A DNA stretch of 51,407 bases from Chloroflexota bacterium (lineage in GTDB: Bacteria > Chloroflexota > Dehalococcoidia > Lucifugimonadales > UBA3495), in contig VXOI01000011.1 of assembly GCA_009840175.1 (NCBI GenBank), positions 1 through 51,407 of the forward strand, written 5' to 3'. The translations under genes and the position numbers were made by a program. Within the stretch, counting starts at the first letter, position 1. Each line of letters opens with the position of its first letter. This document shows, one piece after another, positions 17,500 to 25,413 of this stretch. The notes below the pieces were generated by a model. That model did no database searches and had not been told where the DNA came from. It was given only the letters and a program-made list of their open reading frames with translations.

Positions 17500-18789
17500 T
17501 CAGCACAAGTCCAGCAATGCTTCGTCGCCTTCGTTCAGATTCACGCGGCGGCCGTCCTTGATGATGTGGGTCAGATGCTTGCCGCGTTGCAGGACGCGGA
17601 TGTCGGCAAGAGGGTCGGCGTCTAGTATCAGCAGGTCGGCCAGCTTGCCCGTTTCTATGGTGCCCAACTCGCCTTCGAGTCCCACGGCGTAGGCGTTCTC
17701 GCGGGTGTTGGCCACGATGGCCTCCATGGGAGTGTAGCCGCCGTACTTGACCATCACCTCGGCCTCGTTGGCGTGGAGGGTACCGTAGGGCATCACCGGA
17801 GAGTTGCCGCTGTCCGTTCCGACCAACACCTTGACGCCGAAGTTGCGGGCTGTTTCCAGCATTTTCACGGCGCTATCGGCGTTGCGTCGTATGAGGTCTA
17901 TTTCCTCTTGGCTGCGGCCCTTTTCCATACCGATGGAAATGGCCTCAAACAGGAAAGTCATGGTGGGCATTACGCGAACCCCGGCCTCGGCGACGGCGTA
18001 CAGCTCGGCCTCAGTAGCCAGGTCGGCGTGCATGATCCAGTCAACCCCGGCCTCAGCGGCGGCCTTGGTGGAGCCGGTGCCCCGCGAGTGAATGGCGACT
18101 CGGGCGTTCCGGCGGTGGGCTTCCTCGACCACTGCGGCGATTTCTTCCTTCGACATCGTCTGGTTGTCGCCCCAGGTACTGTCGGCCAGCTTGACAAAGT
18201 CAACGCCGTGCTTGGTCTGCCGCCGCACTTCGGTAATCATGTCATTGACGTCGTTGGCCAGCACGCCCAGGACGTGCTCAGGCGTGCCCACCCACGACGG
18301 CTCGTAATCTCCGATGCTGCCGTAGGTCACGATGAAACGCCCAGCCGTGAAAATGCGCGGCCCTTCCACCAGCCCGGCGTTTATGGCGTCGCGCAAGCCA
18401 ACCTCGATGAACCAGGTGCCGCCCGGGATGGACAGGCTGGTCACGCCGGAGCGCAGGACTGTCTGGGCGTTTCGGGCAGCACGAAGAGCGCTGAAGCTTG
18501 GGTTGGTCGTGCCGCGCCCGCTGGGGTACTTCATGGACGACACGGCAGGGAAGCCAAAGGACAGGTGGCAGTGGCCGTCAATCAGGCCCGGCATTATCCA
18601 CTTGCCCTCGGCGTCTATCACTTCATACTTGCCGGTGTCTTCCAGGTTCAGGCCCGGCGGGAGCGCGCCGACGCTGGAGAATCTGTTGCCCTCGATAACC
18701 ACCGCGTCGTTCTGCGATGCTGCGTCGCCGGTTCCGTCAATAAGCGTTCCGTTGCGAATCACCAGGGTCTTTCCGTTGGCGCTTGCCAT
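17500..18789 (-). CDS. Amidohydrolase, imidazolonepropionase/prolidase-like
   Basis: 429-residue metal-dependent hydrolase of the amidohydrolase-1 group. The N-terminal beta-sandwich segment (VIRNGTLIDGTG) leads into the metal motif GLIDGHCHL. Further metal ligands are in RVAIHSRG and WIMHADL, the catalytic aspartate in LVGTDSGN, and the C-terminal sandwich ends with TGKLADLLILDADPLADI and HIIKDGRRV, the usual close of this family. ATG 18789 is preceded by a GC-rich GGGGTAAGG. It leads a minus-strand set with the LLM and enolase-type genes, which suggests a shared catabolic pathway. The substrate is not deducible; cyclic amides, dipeptides and lactones occur in the family. Confidence 0.88.
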   Translation of the reverse strand: MASANGKTLVIRNGTLIDGTGDAASQNDAVVIEGNRFSSVGALPPGLNLEDTGKYEVIDAEGKWIMPGLIDGHCHLSFGFPAVSSMKYPSGRGTTNPSFSALRAARNAQTVLRSGVTSLSIPGGTWFIEVGLRDAINAGLVEGPRIFTAGRFIVTYGSIGDYEPSWVGTPEHVLGVLANDVNDMITEVRRQTKHGVDFVKLADSTWGDNQTMSKEEIAAVVEEAHRRNARVAIHSRGTGSTKAAAEAGVDWIMHADLATEAELYAVAEAGVRVMPTMTFLFEAISIGMEKGRSQEEIDLIRRNADSAVKMLETARNFGVKVLVGTDSGNSPVMPYGTLHANEAEVMVKYGGYTPMEAIVANTRENAYAVGLEGELGTIETGKLADLLILDADPLADIRVLQRGKHLTHIIKDGRRVNLNEGDEALLDLC

Positions 18790-18838
18790 GGCCTTACCCC
18801 CAATTCTTTGCGTCTCTGGGCCTTTGCGTTAGTATAAC

Positions 18839-18878
18839 GTATGTCTCAGGCCGACGGGCCGGTATGTCTCAGGCCGAC
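18839..18878 (+). repeat. 17-bp direct repeat pair
   Basis: GTATGTCTCAGGCCGAC occurs twice (18839-18855 and 18862-18878) with six bases between. Function unknown. It opens a gene-free stretch that runs to 19183. Confidence 0.8.
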
Positions 18879-19012
18879 CAAGGCAATCGCATTAGGATTA
18901 CCCAGTGACACCTGCCCCTTGCCAAGTCCGTTAGCGCATCCCCAGAATAGTTCCTGTATGCCTTGTCAGACCCAACCCGGCGCGCCTCGTCATCCCCCCG
19001 GCACCGGGGGCC

Positions 19013-19032
19013 CCTGAGCTTGTCGAAGGGCG
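19013..19032 (+). repeat. Dispersed repeat copy (CCTGAGCTTGTCGAAGG family), intergenic
   Basis: Identical over 19 bases to the copy embedded in addB at 7580-7598. Confidence 0.8.
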
Positions 19033-19060
19033 AAATGGCACGGAATGGCAGAAAATGGCA
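19031..19060 (+). repeat. Three-unit 10-bp tandem repeat
   Basis: CGAAATGGCA, CGGAATGGCA and GAAAATGGCA follow one another directly. Each ends in AATGGCA. Confidence 0.75.
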
Positions 19061-19183
19061 CGAAAAAAAGAATTTTGGGGTCCCTCGCCTCCGCAAATTC
19101 AGGAGTAAAGGCGCTTGGGATTCCAAATGCGATTGCCCTGTCAGGCCGATAGGCCGGAAGGACTTCTACCGAGAGGATGGACG

Positions 19184-20059
19184 ATGTACGAAGGATTTGA
19201 GCAACTGCAAATAGACACCAGCGGCGGCGCGACTATCAATTTGGTGAAAGGTGGCGACGGCCCTCCATTGCTGCTGCTTCACGGCTACCCCCAGTCGCAC
19301 ATGATGTGGCACAAGATTGCGCCGAGGCTGGCAGAGGACTTCACGGTGGTCGTTCCTGACCTCCGGGGCTACGGCGACAGCAGCAAGGTGCCGGGGGATG
19401 CCGAACATCTCAACTACTCGAAGCGGGCAATGGCGCAGGACCAGGTGGATGTGATGTCTCACCTTGGCTTCGACACCTTCAAGCTGGTTGGGCACGACCG
19501 GGGAGCGCGGGTGTCGCACCGGTTGACCAAGGATCACCAGCAACGAGTCGAGAGGCTGATGACGCTGGACATCATCCCGACGCACAAAATGTTCCAGATA
19601 GTCAACAAGGAAATGGCGACCAATACCTACCACTGGTTCTTCCTGATCCAGCCCTACGATTTCCCGGAGCGGGTTATCGGGGCCGACCCGGACTACTTCG
19701 TGCGCCGCTCCTTCGCCCGCAATCCCGAGGCGACAGCCGCCTTCCCGCCGGAAGTGGTGGACGAGTACGCCCGGTGCTTCAGTAATCCCGGAACCATCCA
19801 CGCCACCTGCGAAGACTACCGCGCCGGGGCCAGCATTGACCTGGTCCACGACGAGGCGGACTTCGACAACAAGGTCACCGTTCCGATGTTCGCGCTGTGG
19901 AGCGAGACCGGGTACGTTGGGCGCACGCAGGACGTGCTGGCCGTATGGCGCGAGTATGCCACCAACGTCCGGGGCCAATCCCTCCCATGCGGCCACTACA
20001 TACCCGAGGAAATGCCGGACGAAAGCTACGCCATCATCAAGTCCTTCCTGCAAGAGTAG
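19184..20059 (+). CDS. Alpha/beta hydrolase, haloacetate-dehalogenase/epoxide-hydrolase-like
   Basis: 291-residue hydrolase. The oxyanion-loop motif LLLHGYPQSH, the strand DLRGYGDSS, and the nucleophile elbow VGHDRGARVSHR with an aspartate nucleophile place it with fluoroacetate/haloacetate dehalogenases and epoxide hydrolases rather than serine esterases. The catalytic histidine is in LPCGHYIPEE. The cap region contains W and Y residues as usual. ATG 19184 has GAGAGGA six bases upstream; an earlier in-frame ATG at 19115 has no support and lies in the repeat-bearing spacer. A palindrome and an MFS gene follow. Actual dehalogenation is an inference from the HDRG motif. Confidence 0.88.
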   Translation: MYEGFEQLQIDTSGGATINLVKGGDGPPLLLLHGYPQSHMMWHKIAPRLAEDFTVVVPDLRGYGDSSKVPGDAEHLNYSKRAMAQDQVDVMSHLGFDTFKLVGHDRGARVSHRLTKDHQQRVERLMTLDIIPTHKMFQIVNKEMATNTYHWFFLIQPYDFPERVIGADPDYFVRRSFARNPEATAAFPPEVVDEYARCFSNPGTIHATCEDYRAGASIDLVHDEADFDNKVTVPMFALWSETGYVGRTQDVLAVWREYATNVRGQSLPCGHYIPEEMPDESYAIIKSFLQE

Positions 20060-20068
20060 AGGACGGAA

Positions 20069-20131
20069 TAAACGCCGAGTGCGCCGAGTTTTTATTTATT
20101 TTCTTGGCGAGCTTTGCGCTCTCGGCGTTTA
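20069..20131. repeat. Palindromic element between hydrolase and MFS genes
   Basis: Perfect 11-base inverted repeat TAAACGCCGAG (20069-20079) / CTCGGCGTTTA (20121-20131), extended inward by GCGC/GCGC after one mismatch. The AT-rich centre is TTTTTATTTATTTT. It begins right after the hydrolase stop and ends ten bases before the MFS start. It could act as a terminator, but the shape resembles dispersed palindromic repeats. Confidence 0.7.
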
Positions 20132-20141
20132 ATAATTCGTG

Positions 20142-21392
20142 ATGGCCGATGAAGTTCAGACAACGCCGCCGCGTGGCTGGGCCGTAATCCTGCTGTTTCG
20201 CGCCCAGCAGAGCAGCGTCATCCTCGTTTCCTACACCTTCGGGCTGTTCCTGCCCTTCATCCGGGAAGACCTGAGCATTACTCCGTTGCAGGCCGGGTTG
20301 TTGCAGGGAGTGTGGTGGATTACCGCCGCCGGACTGTCGCTGCCCTTCGGCGCATGGTTCTCGCGGTTTCGTCCCGTGCCGCTGGCGCTGGTTTCACTGG
20401 TGCTGGGCGCGCCGTTCCTGTTCGTGCAGGCGTTGGCTCCGGGGTTCTGGCTGCTGCTGCTGGGGCGATTCTGCTTCATTCTCTTCCACACAGTGAACAC
20501 GCCCGCACGGGCATTGCTGCTGCGCCAGTGGTGCGCCCCGCATCAGTATGCGCTGGTGCAGTCTATGGGGCTGTCTCAGCACAGCGTCATTCTTGCGCTG
20601 GCGGTCAGCCTCAGCCCGTGGGTAATCGAGGGATTGGGAAGCTGGCGCATCGCCTATGCCGTGCTGGGAGGCTTCTTCACGGCGCAGATTCTGGCGTGGC
20701 TGCTGGTGGCGCGAGAGAAACACGCCCCGCCACCGCCGCCAACCGACGAAGAGGAAGGCCAATCGCCGTGGCTGGCGCTGCGAAAGTTCCCGCAAGGCTG
20801 GCTGATTGCCGCGGTGATGCTGTTCCTGTCATCCACCTGGACCGGGATAGTCACCTTTTTGCCAACGCTGTGGGTGGATGAGCGCGACATTAGCCTCACC
20901 CTGGGCGGGCCGCTGCTGGGATTCCTGTATTACGGGCTGATACCGGGTGGATTCCTGGGCGGATGGCTGCTGACCAAGCTGCATAGCAGGAAGGTCCTGC
21001 TGGTCGTCCCTGCCCTGCTGAACGCGGTGTTCGGCGTGGTCATAACACTGTCCGAGGCGCCGCCTCTGCTGATGGTGTTCATCACCGGGCTGGGGCTGGT
21101 CTGGATAGCAACGCCAGCCATACAGGTGCTGCCCTTCGAGTTTCCCGGCGTTCTGCCCCGCGAGGTAGCGGTGCTGACCGGTCTTATCCTGACATTCATG
21201 GGCGTTGGCTTCGCGGTCGGTCCCATGCTGGTGGGCGTGGTGGCGCAACTCACCGGCTCGATACAGACGGGGCTGATTGCGCTGTCGCTGCTGACCGGGC
21301 TGGGCGTCATTGCCGGACTGGCCTATCCCGATGAGCCCGGGGCGCTGCACGGTGGCAGAACGACACCCCAAGCGTCTGTGCGCGGCTCCTAG
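20142..21392 (+). CDS. Major facilitator superfamily transporter
   Basis: 416-residue membrane protein with about 12 hydrophobic segments split by a hydrophilic central loop (EKHAPPPPPTDEEEGQSP, near residue 200). N-terminal features include GLFLPFIREDLSITPLQAGLLQGVWWI, the usual first-loop pattern of MFS carriers. C-terminal helices such as VAVLTGLILTFMGVGFAVGPMLVGVVAQLTGS are typical. ATG 20142 is used; a GTG overlaps it at 20139, and neither has a clear ribosome site. Its stop overlaps the stop of the convergent SnoaL-like gene by four bases. The cargo is unknown; a small organic acid linked to the surrounding catabolic enzymes is plausible. Confidence 0.87.
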   Translation: MADEVQTTPPRGWAVILLFRAQQSSVILVSYTFGLFLPFIREDLSITPLQAGLLQGVWWITAAGLSLPFGAWFSRFRPVPLALVSLVLGAPFLFVQALAPGFWLLLLGRFCFILFHTVNTPARALLLRQWCAPHQYALVQSMGLSQHSVILALAVSLSPWVIEGLGSWRIAYAVLGGFFTAQILAWLLVAREKHAPPPPPTDEEEGQSPWLALRKFPQGWLIAAVMLFLSSTWTGIVTFLPTLWVDERDISLTLGGPLLGFLYYGLIPGGFLGGWLLTKLHSRKVLLVVPALLNAVFGVVITLSEAPPLLMVFITGLGLVWIATPAIQVLPFEFPGVLPREVAVLTGLILTFMGVGFAVGPMLVGVVAQLTGSIQTGLIALSLLTGLGVIAGLAYPDEPGALHGGRTTPQASVRGS

Positions 21393-21883
21393 ACGAACTG
21401 CTGTTTTGCCCAGCCCTCCTCGAAGGTCGTGTGGAAGAACGGGGCCGACTTCTTGCTCTTGTACATCCACTTGCCGTTGACCCGGACGTATTCCTCTTCG
21501 TCGAGACCCGCCCGCCACATCGCCTTGCCGGTGTCGCCCACGGTGCAGGGCATGAACAGGTACCACTTGGCGCGGGCGGTGTCGCCGGTGACTTCGATCT
21601 GTGGGTTCAGACCGTAATGCAGGGCGAACACGAAGTGGCCGGATATGCCACGAAAGAACTCGCGTATCGCCTCCCGTCCCTCGTGAAGTCCCATGCCCTC
21701 GCTCTCCCAGGTAGCGTCCTCCACGAATAGTGCGGCCAGCCGGTCCGGGTCGTAGTTGTCGTCGCAGGCTGCGGCGTATTCCGACTTCAGATTGCGAAGC
21801 GCTTCGATGTCCTCAAGATGACGAATCCTGCTTTGCAACTCCTTCACTATGGCGGCCAAGTCGGTTGTTTGCTCGGTTGACAT
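21389..21883 (-). CDS. SnoaL-like / NTF2-fold protein
   Basis: 164-residue protein with the SnoaL-like NTF2 fold: an N-terminal helix pair (IRHLEDIEALRNLKSEYAAACD), then YDPDRLAALFVEDATWE, GREAIREFFRGI, and beta strands HYGLNPQIEV and ARAKWYLFMP ending in EYVRVNGKWMYKSKK. Members are cyclases, isomerases, dehydratases or small binding proteins, so no reaction is claimed. GAGG precedes the ATG. A perfect TATAAT lies upstream. It is convergent with the MFS gene and divergent from the D-aminoacylase-like gene. Confidence 0.85.
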   Translation of the reverse strand: MSTEQTTDLAAIVKELQSRIRHLEDIEALRNLKSEYAAACDDNYDPDRLAALFVEDATWESEGMGLHEGREAIREFFRGISGHFVFALHYGLNPQIEVTGDTARAKWYLFMPCTVGDTGKAMWRAGLDEEEYVRVNGKWMYKSKKSAPFFHTTFEEGWAKQQFV

Positions 21884-21917
21884 TTTGTTACCTCATCCGA
21901 ATTTCGTAGCATTTGCC

Positions 21918-21946
21918 ATTATAGTTTGACATTAGCGGATAGTGAA
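21918..21946 (-). promoter_or_regulatory. Candidate promoter of the SnoaL-like gene
   Basis: On the minus strand TTCACT (21946-21941) and a perfect TATAAT (21923-21918) separated by 17 bases, about 35 bases before the ATG. Confidence 0.5.
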
Positions 21947-21977
21947 ATGATGTGGAAGATTATTTGAGAATGGTAAT

Positions 21978-22006
21978 TTGACATATCTACCTATGTATCG
22001 TAGTGT
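21978..22006 (+). promoter_or_regulatory. Candidate promoter of the D-aminoacylase-like gene
   Basis: A perfect TTGACA (21978-21983) is followed after 17 bases by TAGTGT. A small hairpin CAGTC/GACTG (22018-22036) lies in the leader just ahead of the ribosome site AAGGTGAG. Confidence 0.4.
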
Positions 22007-22052
22007 TCCTTTCGACTCAGTCTGCAATTCGGACTGACAAGGAAGGTGAGCG

Positions 22053-23819
22053 ATGGCATTCGACTTGCTTATCAAGAACGGCACAGTGGTTGACGGTTCA
22101 GGGGGGCCGCGTTTCCAGGCCGACGTTGCGGTGAGCGGCGGCAAGATTGTCGGGGTGGGCCGGTTCAACGACACCGCCACCCGCGTCATTGACGCCGGGG
22201 GCCGCGTGGTCGCGCCCGGTTTCATTGACCACCATACCCACTTCGATTCCCAGTGTATGTGGGACCCCATCGTCAACTCCACCTCTCTCAACGGCAATAC
22301 CTCCATCATCGTGGGACAGTGCGGCGCGGTTATTGCTCCGGTCCGCCCCGGCGACGGGGAATGGTACCTGGATATGTTCGACAAGATGGAAGGCATTCCC
22401 CTCGGGGCGCAGAAGGCTGGCGTTGACTTCGCGTGGGAGTCCATACCGGAGTACCTGGATGCCATCGGACGCCGCCGGGGCATCAATGTCGGCGCATTCG
22501 TCGGCCACTCAGGCGTGCGGCGTTACGTGATGGGCGAGGCTGCCCAGGAACGGGAGGCCACCCCCGAGGAAATCCAGGCTATGCAGGCGGAGGTCCGAAA
22601 GGGGATTCTCGCTGGGGCTTTGGGCTTCAGTGTCGGAAACTTCGCAGACCAGGGCGAGGAGATTTTCGGAGTGAGAGTCCCTTCGTCAGTGGCCTCCGAC
22701 GAGGAGCGCTACGCAGTGGGCAGCGTTCTAGGCGAGCTGGGCACCGGCGTGTTCCAGGTCAGCGGCGGCGCGGCGGGCGGCTACACTACGCCGGCCAGGA
22801 TCGCCCAGGAACTCTCCCGGCGCACCGGGCGCCCGGCCATCTACAACCTGCTGGCTCAGGAACTGAGCAAGCCCGACGAATGGAAAGAGCATCTCCAGAT
22901 GGTGGAGGATGCGTTCCAGTCTGGCACCAGGGCCTATGCTTCGTGCCTGTCGGCCACCGCTGGCCCCATCTTCGACCTGCGCGCCGGGTTGGGCGGCCTG
23001 GAAGACGAGGACATGATCAGCCCCACCACCGTCTTCCAGGGCATGAACACCTGGGACTCGGTGATGGCTATGCCGGTTCAAGAGCGGATCGCGGCCTTCG
23101 CGGACACCGAAGTCCGCAGGGCGCTGAGCGTCGAGGGCGTCGAGACCGAAGGCGAGCACCGCTATCGCATGAACCGGGGCACCCGCACCATGAGCTTCAA
23201 CCGCCGCTGGGACCTGGTGCAGGTCTACATGGCCCACGAGGAGCGCAACCGCCAGTACAGCGGCATGAGCATCGAGCAGATTGCCCAGCAGCAGGGCAAG
23301 GGCATCATGGACGCCTTCCTCGATCTGGTGCTGGACGACGACCTTCGCACCAGCTTCCAGGTTATTGACCGCAACAGCGACCCGGACGCCCAGCGGGAGA
23401 TCCTAGGTTCGCCCTACACCGTCATCGGCACCACCGACGGCGGCGCCCGCCCCGACAAGGGCGACCGGACGACTTACAGTACCTATCTGCTGGGCCACTG
23501 GGTACGGGAAGAGGGAGTGATGTCCCTGGAGGATGCCGTCTACCGGATGACAGGCAAGACGGCCCTGATGCACGACCTGCACGACCGCGGCTTCATCCAG
23601 GCTGGCAAGGCAGCCGACATCACGATCTTCGACCCCGACACCATCGGCATGAAGCCCCGGGAGCCGATGTACGAGTTCCCCGGCGGCGAGATGCACGTGA
23701 AGCAGCCCGCAAACGGCATTGACTACGTTATCGTCAACGGCGAGGTGCTGCTGGAGAACGGAGAGCACACCGGCGCGCTGCCCGGCCAGGTGCTGCGCGG
23801 CCCCTACCACCAGGGGTAG
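22053..23819 (+). CDS. N-acyl-D-amino-acid deacylase-like amidohydrolase
   Basis: 588-residue member of the D-aminoacylase branch of amidohydrolases, which cleave N-acyl-D-amino acids. The N-terminal sandwich starts MAFDLLIKNGTVVDGSG and leads to the metal motif GFIDHHTHFDSQ. The middle contains GHSGVRRYVMG and the C-terminal part SPYTVIGTTDGGARPDKGDR, GHWVREEGVMSLEDAVYRMTG and GKAADITIFDPDTIG, all ordered as in this family. Length is slightly above the usual 480-560 residues. The start has AAGGTGAG upstream. Function on acylated D-amino acids is a family-level inference; related enzymes act on carbamates and other amides. Confidence 0.88.
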   Translation: MAFDLLIKNGTVVDGSGGPRFQADVAVSGGKIVGVGRFNDTATRVIDAGGRVVAPGFIDHHTHFDSQCMWDPIVNSTSLNGNTSIIVGQCGAVIAPVRPGDGEWYLDMFDKMEGIPLGAQKAGVDFAWESIPEYLDAIGRRRGINVGAFVGHSGVRRYVMGEAAQEREATPEEIQAMQAEVRKGILAGALGFSVGNFADQGEEIFGVRVPSSVASDEERYAVGSVLGELGTGVFQVSGGAAGGYTTPARIAQELSRRTGRPAIYNLLAQELSKPDEWKEHLQMVEDAFQSGTRAYASCLSATAGPIFDLRAGLGGLEDEDMISPTTVFQGMNTWDSVMAMPVQERIAAFADTEVRRALSVEGVETEGEHRYRMNRGTRTMSFNRRWDLVQVYMAHEERNRQYSGMSIEQIAQQQGKGIMDAFLDLVLDDDLRTSFQVIDRNSDPDAQREILGSPYTVIGTTDGGARPDKGDRTTYSTYLLGHWVREEGVMSLEDAVYRMTGKTALMHDLHDRGFIQAGKAADITIFDPDTIGMKPREPMYEFPGGEMHVKQPANGIDYVIVNGEVLLENGEHTGALPGQVLRGPYHQG

Positions 23820-23856
23820 CAAGCAGAGCCGCAGAGGGTATAGAGGACGGAATCGC

Positions 23857-23881
23857 AGGGGCGGGTTTGAAACCCGCCCCT
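23857..23881. terminator. Perfect palindrome between convergent genes
   Basis: AGGGGCGGGTTT (23857-23868) and AAACCCGCCCCT (23870-23881) around a one-base centre, between the convergent deacylase and SDR genes. A two-way terminator is plausible by position, though no T run follows. The sequence also looks like a dispersed palindromic repeat. Confidence 0.55.
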
Positions 23882-23910
23882 ACTGCTCTTGAACAGGCGC
23901 TGATGGTTGC

Positions 23911-24741
23911 CTACTCGGGGTCTCGCAAATGAGGGAACATCGCCAGCGGCGTGGCCGCCAGCAGCCCGGCGTCCACCGGCAACGTAACGCCGGAGACCCA
24001 GCGGGACTCGTCTGAAGCCAGAAACAGGGCAGCGTAGGCCACGTCCCACGGCGTTCCTTCCACACCCAGGGGCCCGGCGCGGCGGCGCAGGTCCAGCATT
24101 TCCTGCGATGTGTGGCGGGCTACCATCGGGCTGTGAACGTGGCCGGGGGCAATGCAGTTGACCCGCACGTTATCGCGCCCGTAGTGCACCGCCATGGAGT
24201 TGCTCAGGCCGATGATCCCGCCTTTCGACGCGGCATAGGGGTGGCTGGCTCGCCCGCTGCCGGCCCGCAGGCCCACGATAGACGACAGGTTGACAATGGA
24301 GCCGCCGCCCGCCTCAATCATCTGGGGGATGGCGTGCTTGCTGCAAAGCATCACGCTCTTCAGGTTTACGTCCATCACCGTGTCCCAGAAATCCTCATCC
24401 ACGTCGGTGACCGAGCCGGGGCCGCTGATGCCGACGTTGTTTATCAGCACGCTGACGTTGCCGTAGCGGGACTTGGCGGCCTCAGCCATTTCGCGAGTGT
24501 CTTCGCTGCTGGTGACGTCCCCGGCGAAGATGGACGCCTCGCCGCCTTCCTCGCGGATCATCGCCAGGGTGGTCTCGGCGTTGCGTTCTTCCCTGTCGAC
24601 GAGCAGCACTTTCGCTCCCTGCCGGGCGAACAGGATCGAGATGGCCTGTCCGATGCCCACAAATTCGCCGCTGCCGGTGGCCCCGGCGCCGGTTACGATG
24701 GCGACCCTGTTGTTCAGCCGGGTTCCGCGTTCGGTGGTCAT
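23911..24741 (-). CDS. SDR family NAD(P)-dependent oxidoreductase
   Basis: 276-residue classical short-chain dehydrogenase. The cofactor motif is TGAGATGSGEFVGIGQAI, with a longer loop than the usual TGxxxGxG. LVDRE marks the cofactor-specificity strand with an acidic residue, which favours NAD. NNVGISG, the catalytic serine in VNLSSIVG, and Y-x-x-x-K in HPYAASKGGI are all present. AAGGAG precedes the ATG. It is the last gene of the minus-strand run that includes the selenoprotein, but an 82-base gap holding a hairpin repeat separates the two, so co-transcription is uncertain. Substrate unknown. Confidence 0.92.
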   Translation of the reverse strand: MTTERGTRLNNRVAIVTGAGATGSGEFVGIGQAISILFARQGAKVLLVDREERNAETTLAMIREEGGEASIFAGDVTSSEDTREMAEAAKSRYGNVSVLINNVGISGPGSVTDVDEDFWDTVMDVNLKSVMLCSKHAIPQMIEAGGGSIVNLSSIVGLRAGSGRASHPYAASKGGIIGLSNSMAVHYGRDNVRVNCIAPGHVHSPMVARHTSQEMLDLRRRAGPLGVEGTPWDVAYAALFLASDESRWVSGVTLPVDAGLLAATPLAMFPHLRDPE

Positions 24742-24782
24742 GTGCGCTCCTTGTTTCTCTCGTGAAGGGTGTACCTGATATT

Positions 24783-24821
24783 CTCACCCTAACCCTAGCC
24801 CTCACCCTCAAGGGAGAGGGG
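24783..24821 (-). repeat. Stop-adjacent hairpin repeat, copy 2
   Basis: CTCACCCTAACCCT followed by an imperfect ten-base hairpin (CCCTCACCCT 24799-24808, AGGGAGAGGG 24811-24820). It lies 11 bases past the stop of the selenoprotein gene, in the same orientation as the other copies. Confidence 0.75.
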
Positions 24822-24831
24822 ATTAGCTGAG

Positions 24832-25389
24832 TCAGTTTAATGTCCCTTCCTGCAACAGTTTGGCGACCTGCGGTGCCAGAAATTGGACGCGCTCATCCAG
24901 CCCGGCAGCCCCGACGTTGGTGATGGGATGCGGACATACGATGTAGGGGAAGCCCGGCACGCCCATCAGCTTTGTGTAGGCTTTGGCTGTCGTGACGAAT
25001 ACATCGGTGATGATGGTGGCGGTGGGGAAGCCCAGCCGCTCCAGGGTAATTCCGTCGTGCAAACTGCCCGACGAGCAACCCCCTCAATCGCCAATGCCGG
25101 TGACAATTAAATCCGCGTGGCGGTGCAGTTCGGCCATCACCTCCGGCTTGGGCGGAAGCGACGCGCTGTGCTTCTTGACATAAAAGACTTCGGAAAACTC
25201 GAACTCGTCGTTGAGTATCTCGCTGATGGCCCTGAGTATCACGTCCGAGTTGGCCTTGGAGTTGTCCAGCAGAGCCAGCCGCTTGCCCCGGATGTCCGCA
25301 GGGCGGTCGGCCAGCGTCAGCGGGTTGGGCCCGGGGTCGGCTCCGGTGGGGTCTACCAACTGGATTTTATGCGGCGTTGCGGTAGTCAC
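24832..25389 (-). CDS. UGSC-family selenoprotein (in-frame UGA read as selenocysteine)
   Basis: A 185-residue protein if the TGA at 25086-25084 is read through. The two halves are in the same frame and join as GIGD-U-GGC-SSGSLHDG. UGSC-family proteins carry Sec or Cys at this position, in U/C-G-S-C; here the motif is U102-G-G-C105. The N-terminal half (GKRLALLDNSKANSDVIL, YVKKHSASLPPKPE, ADLIVTGIGD) and the C-terminal half (ITLERLGFPTATIITDVF) both match the family, so this is not two genes. Start is GTG with GGGAGG six bases upstream. A SECIS-like hairpin follows the UGA at the correct distance. Biochemical role unknown; a redox role for U/C is inferred. It is 24 bases behind its partner gene. 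Confidence 0.85.
25052..25074 (-). promoter_or_regulatory. Bacterial SECIS-like hairpin for the UGA at 25086-25084
   Basis: With U of UGA as 1, bases 13-18 pair with 30-35 (one G-U pair), 19/29 mismatch, 20-22 pair with 26-28, and the loop is G23-U24-U25. In E. coli fdhF the loop bases recognised by SelB are G23 and U24 on the same numbering. Confidence 0.65.
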
Positions 25390-25413
25390 TTGCGCCTCCC
25401 TTCGCTGATAGCG

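Larger units (their letters stand above)
18879..19183. other. Gene-free island of mixed short repeats
   Basis: No supportable coding region. It holds a seven-base perfect hairpin CCCCCGG/CCGGGGG (18995-19010), a copy of the CCTGAGCTTGTCGAAGG repeat (19013-19032), and a ten-base tandem repeat ending in AATGGCA, three units (19031-19060). Downstream comes the ribosome site of the next gene. Confidence 0.7.

Noticed and set aside
16186-17625. Long plus-strand open frame (479 codons) opposite the LLM gene
   Set aside because: Antisense shadow of a convincing LLM enzyme; no recognisable domain.
24783-24800. Telomere-like CCCTAACCCT
   Set aside because: Only one or two units occur, inside a bacterial hairpin repeat; not a tandem telomeric array.
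24832-25389. Reading the two half-genes as separate ORFs or as a frameshifted pseudogene
   Set aside because: Both halves are in the same frame, match one family end to end, and the break is exactly at the family's Sec/Cys position with a SECIS-like hairpin.
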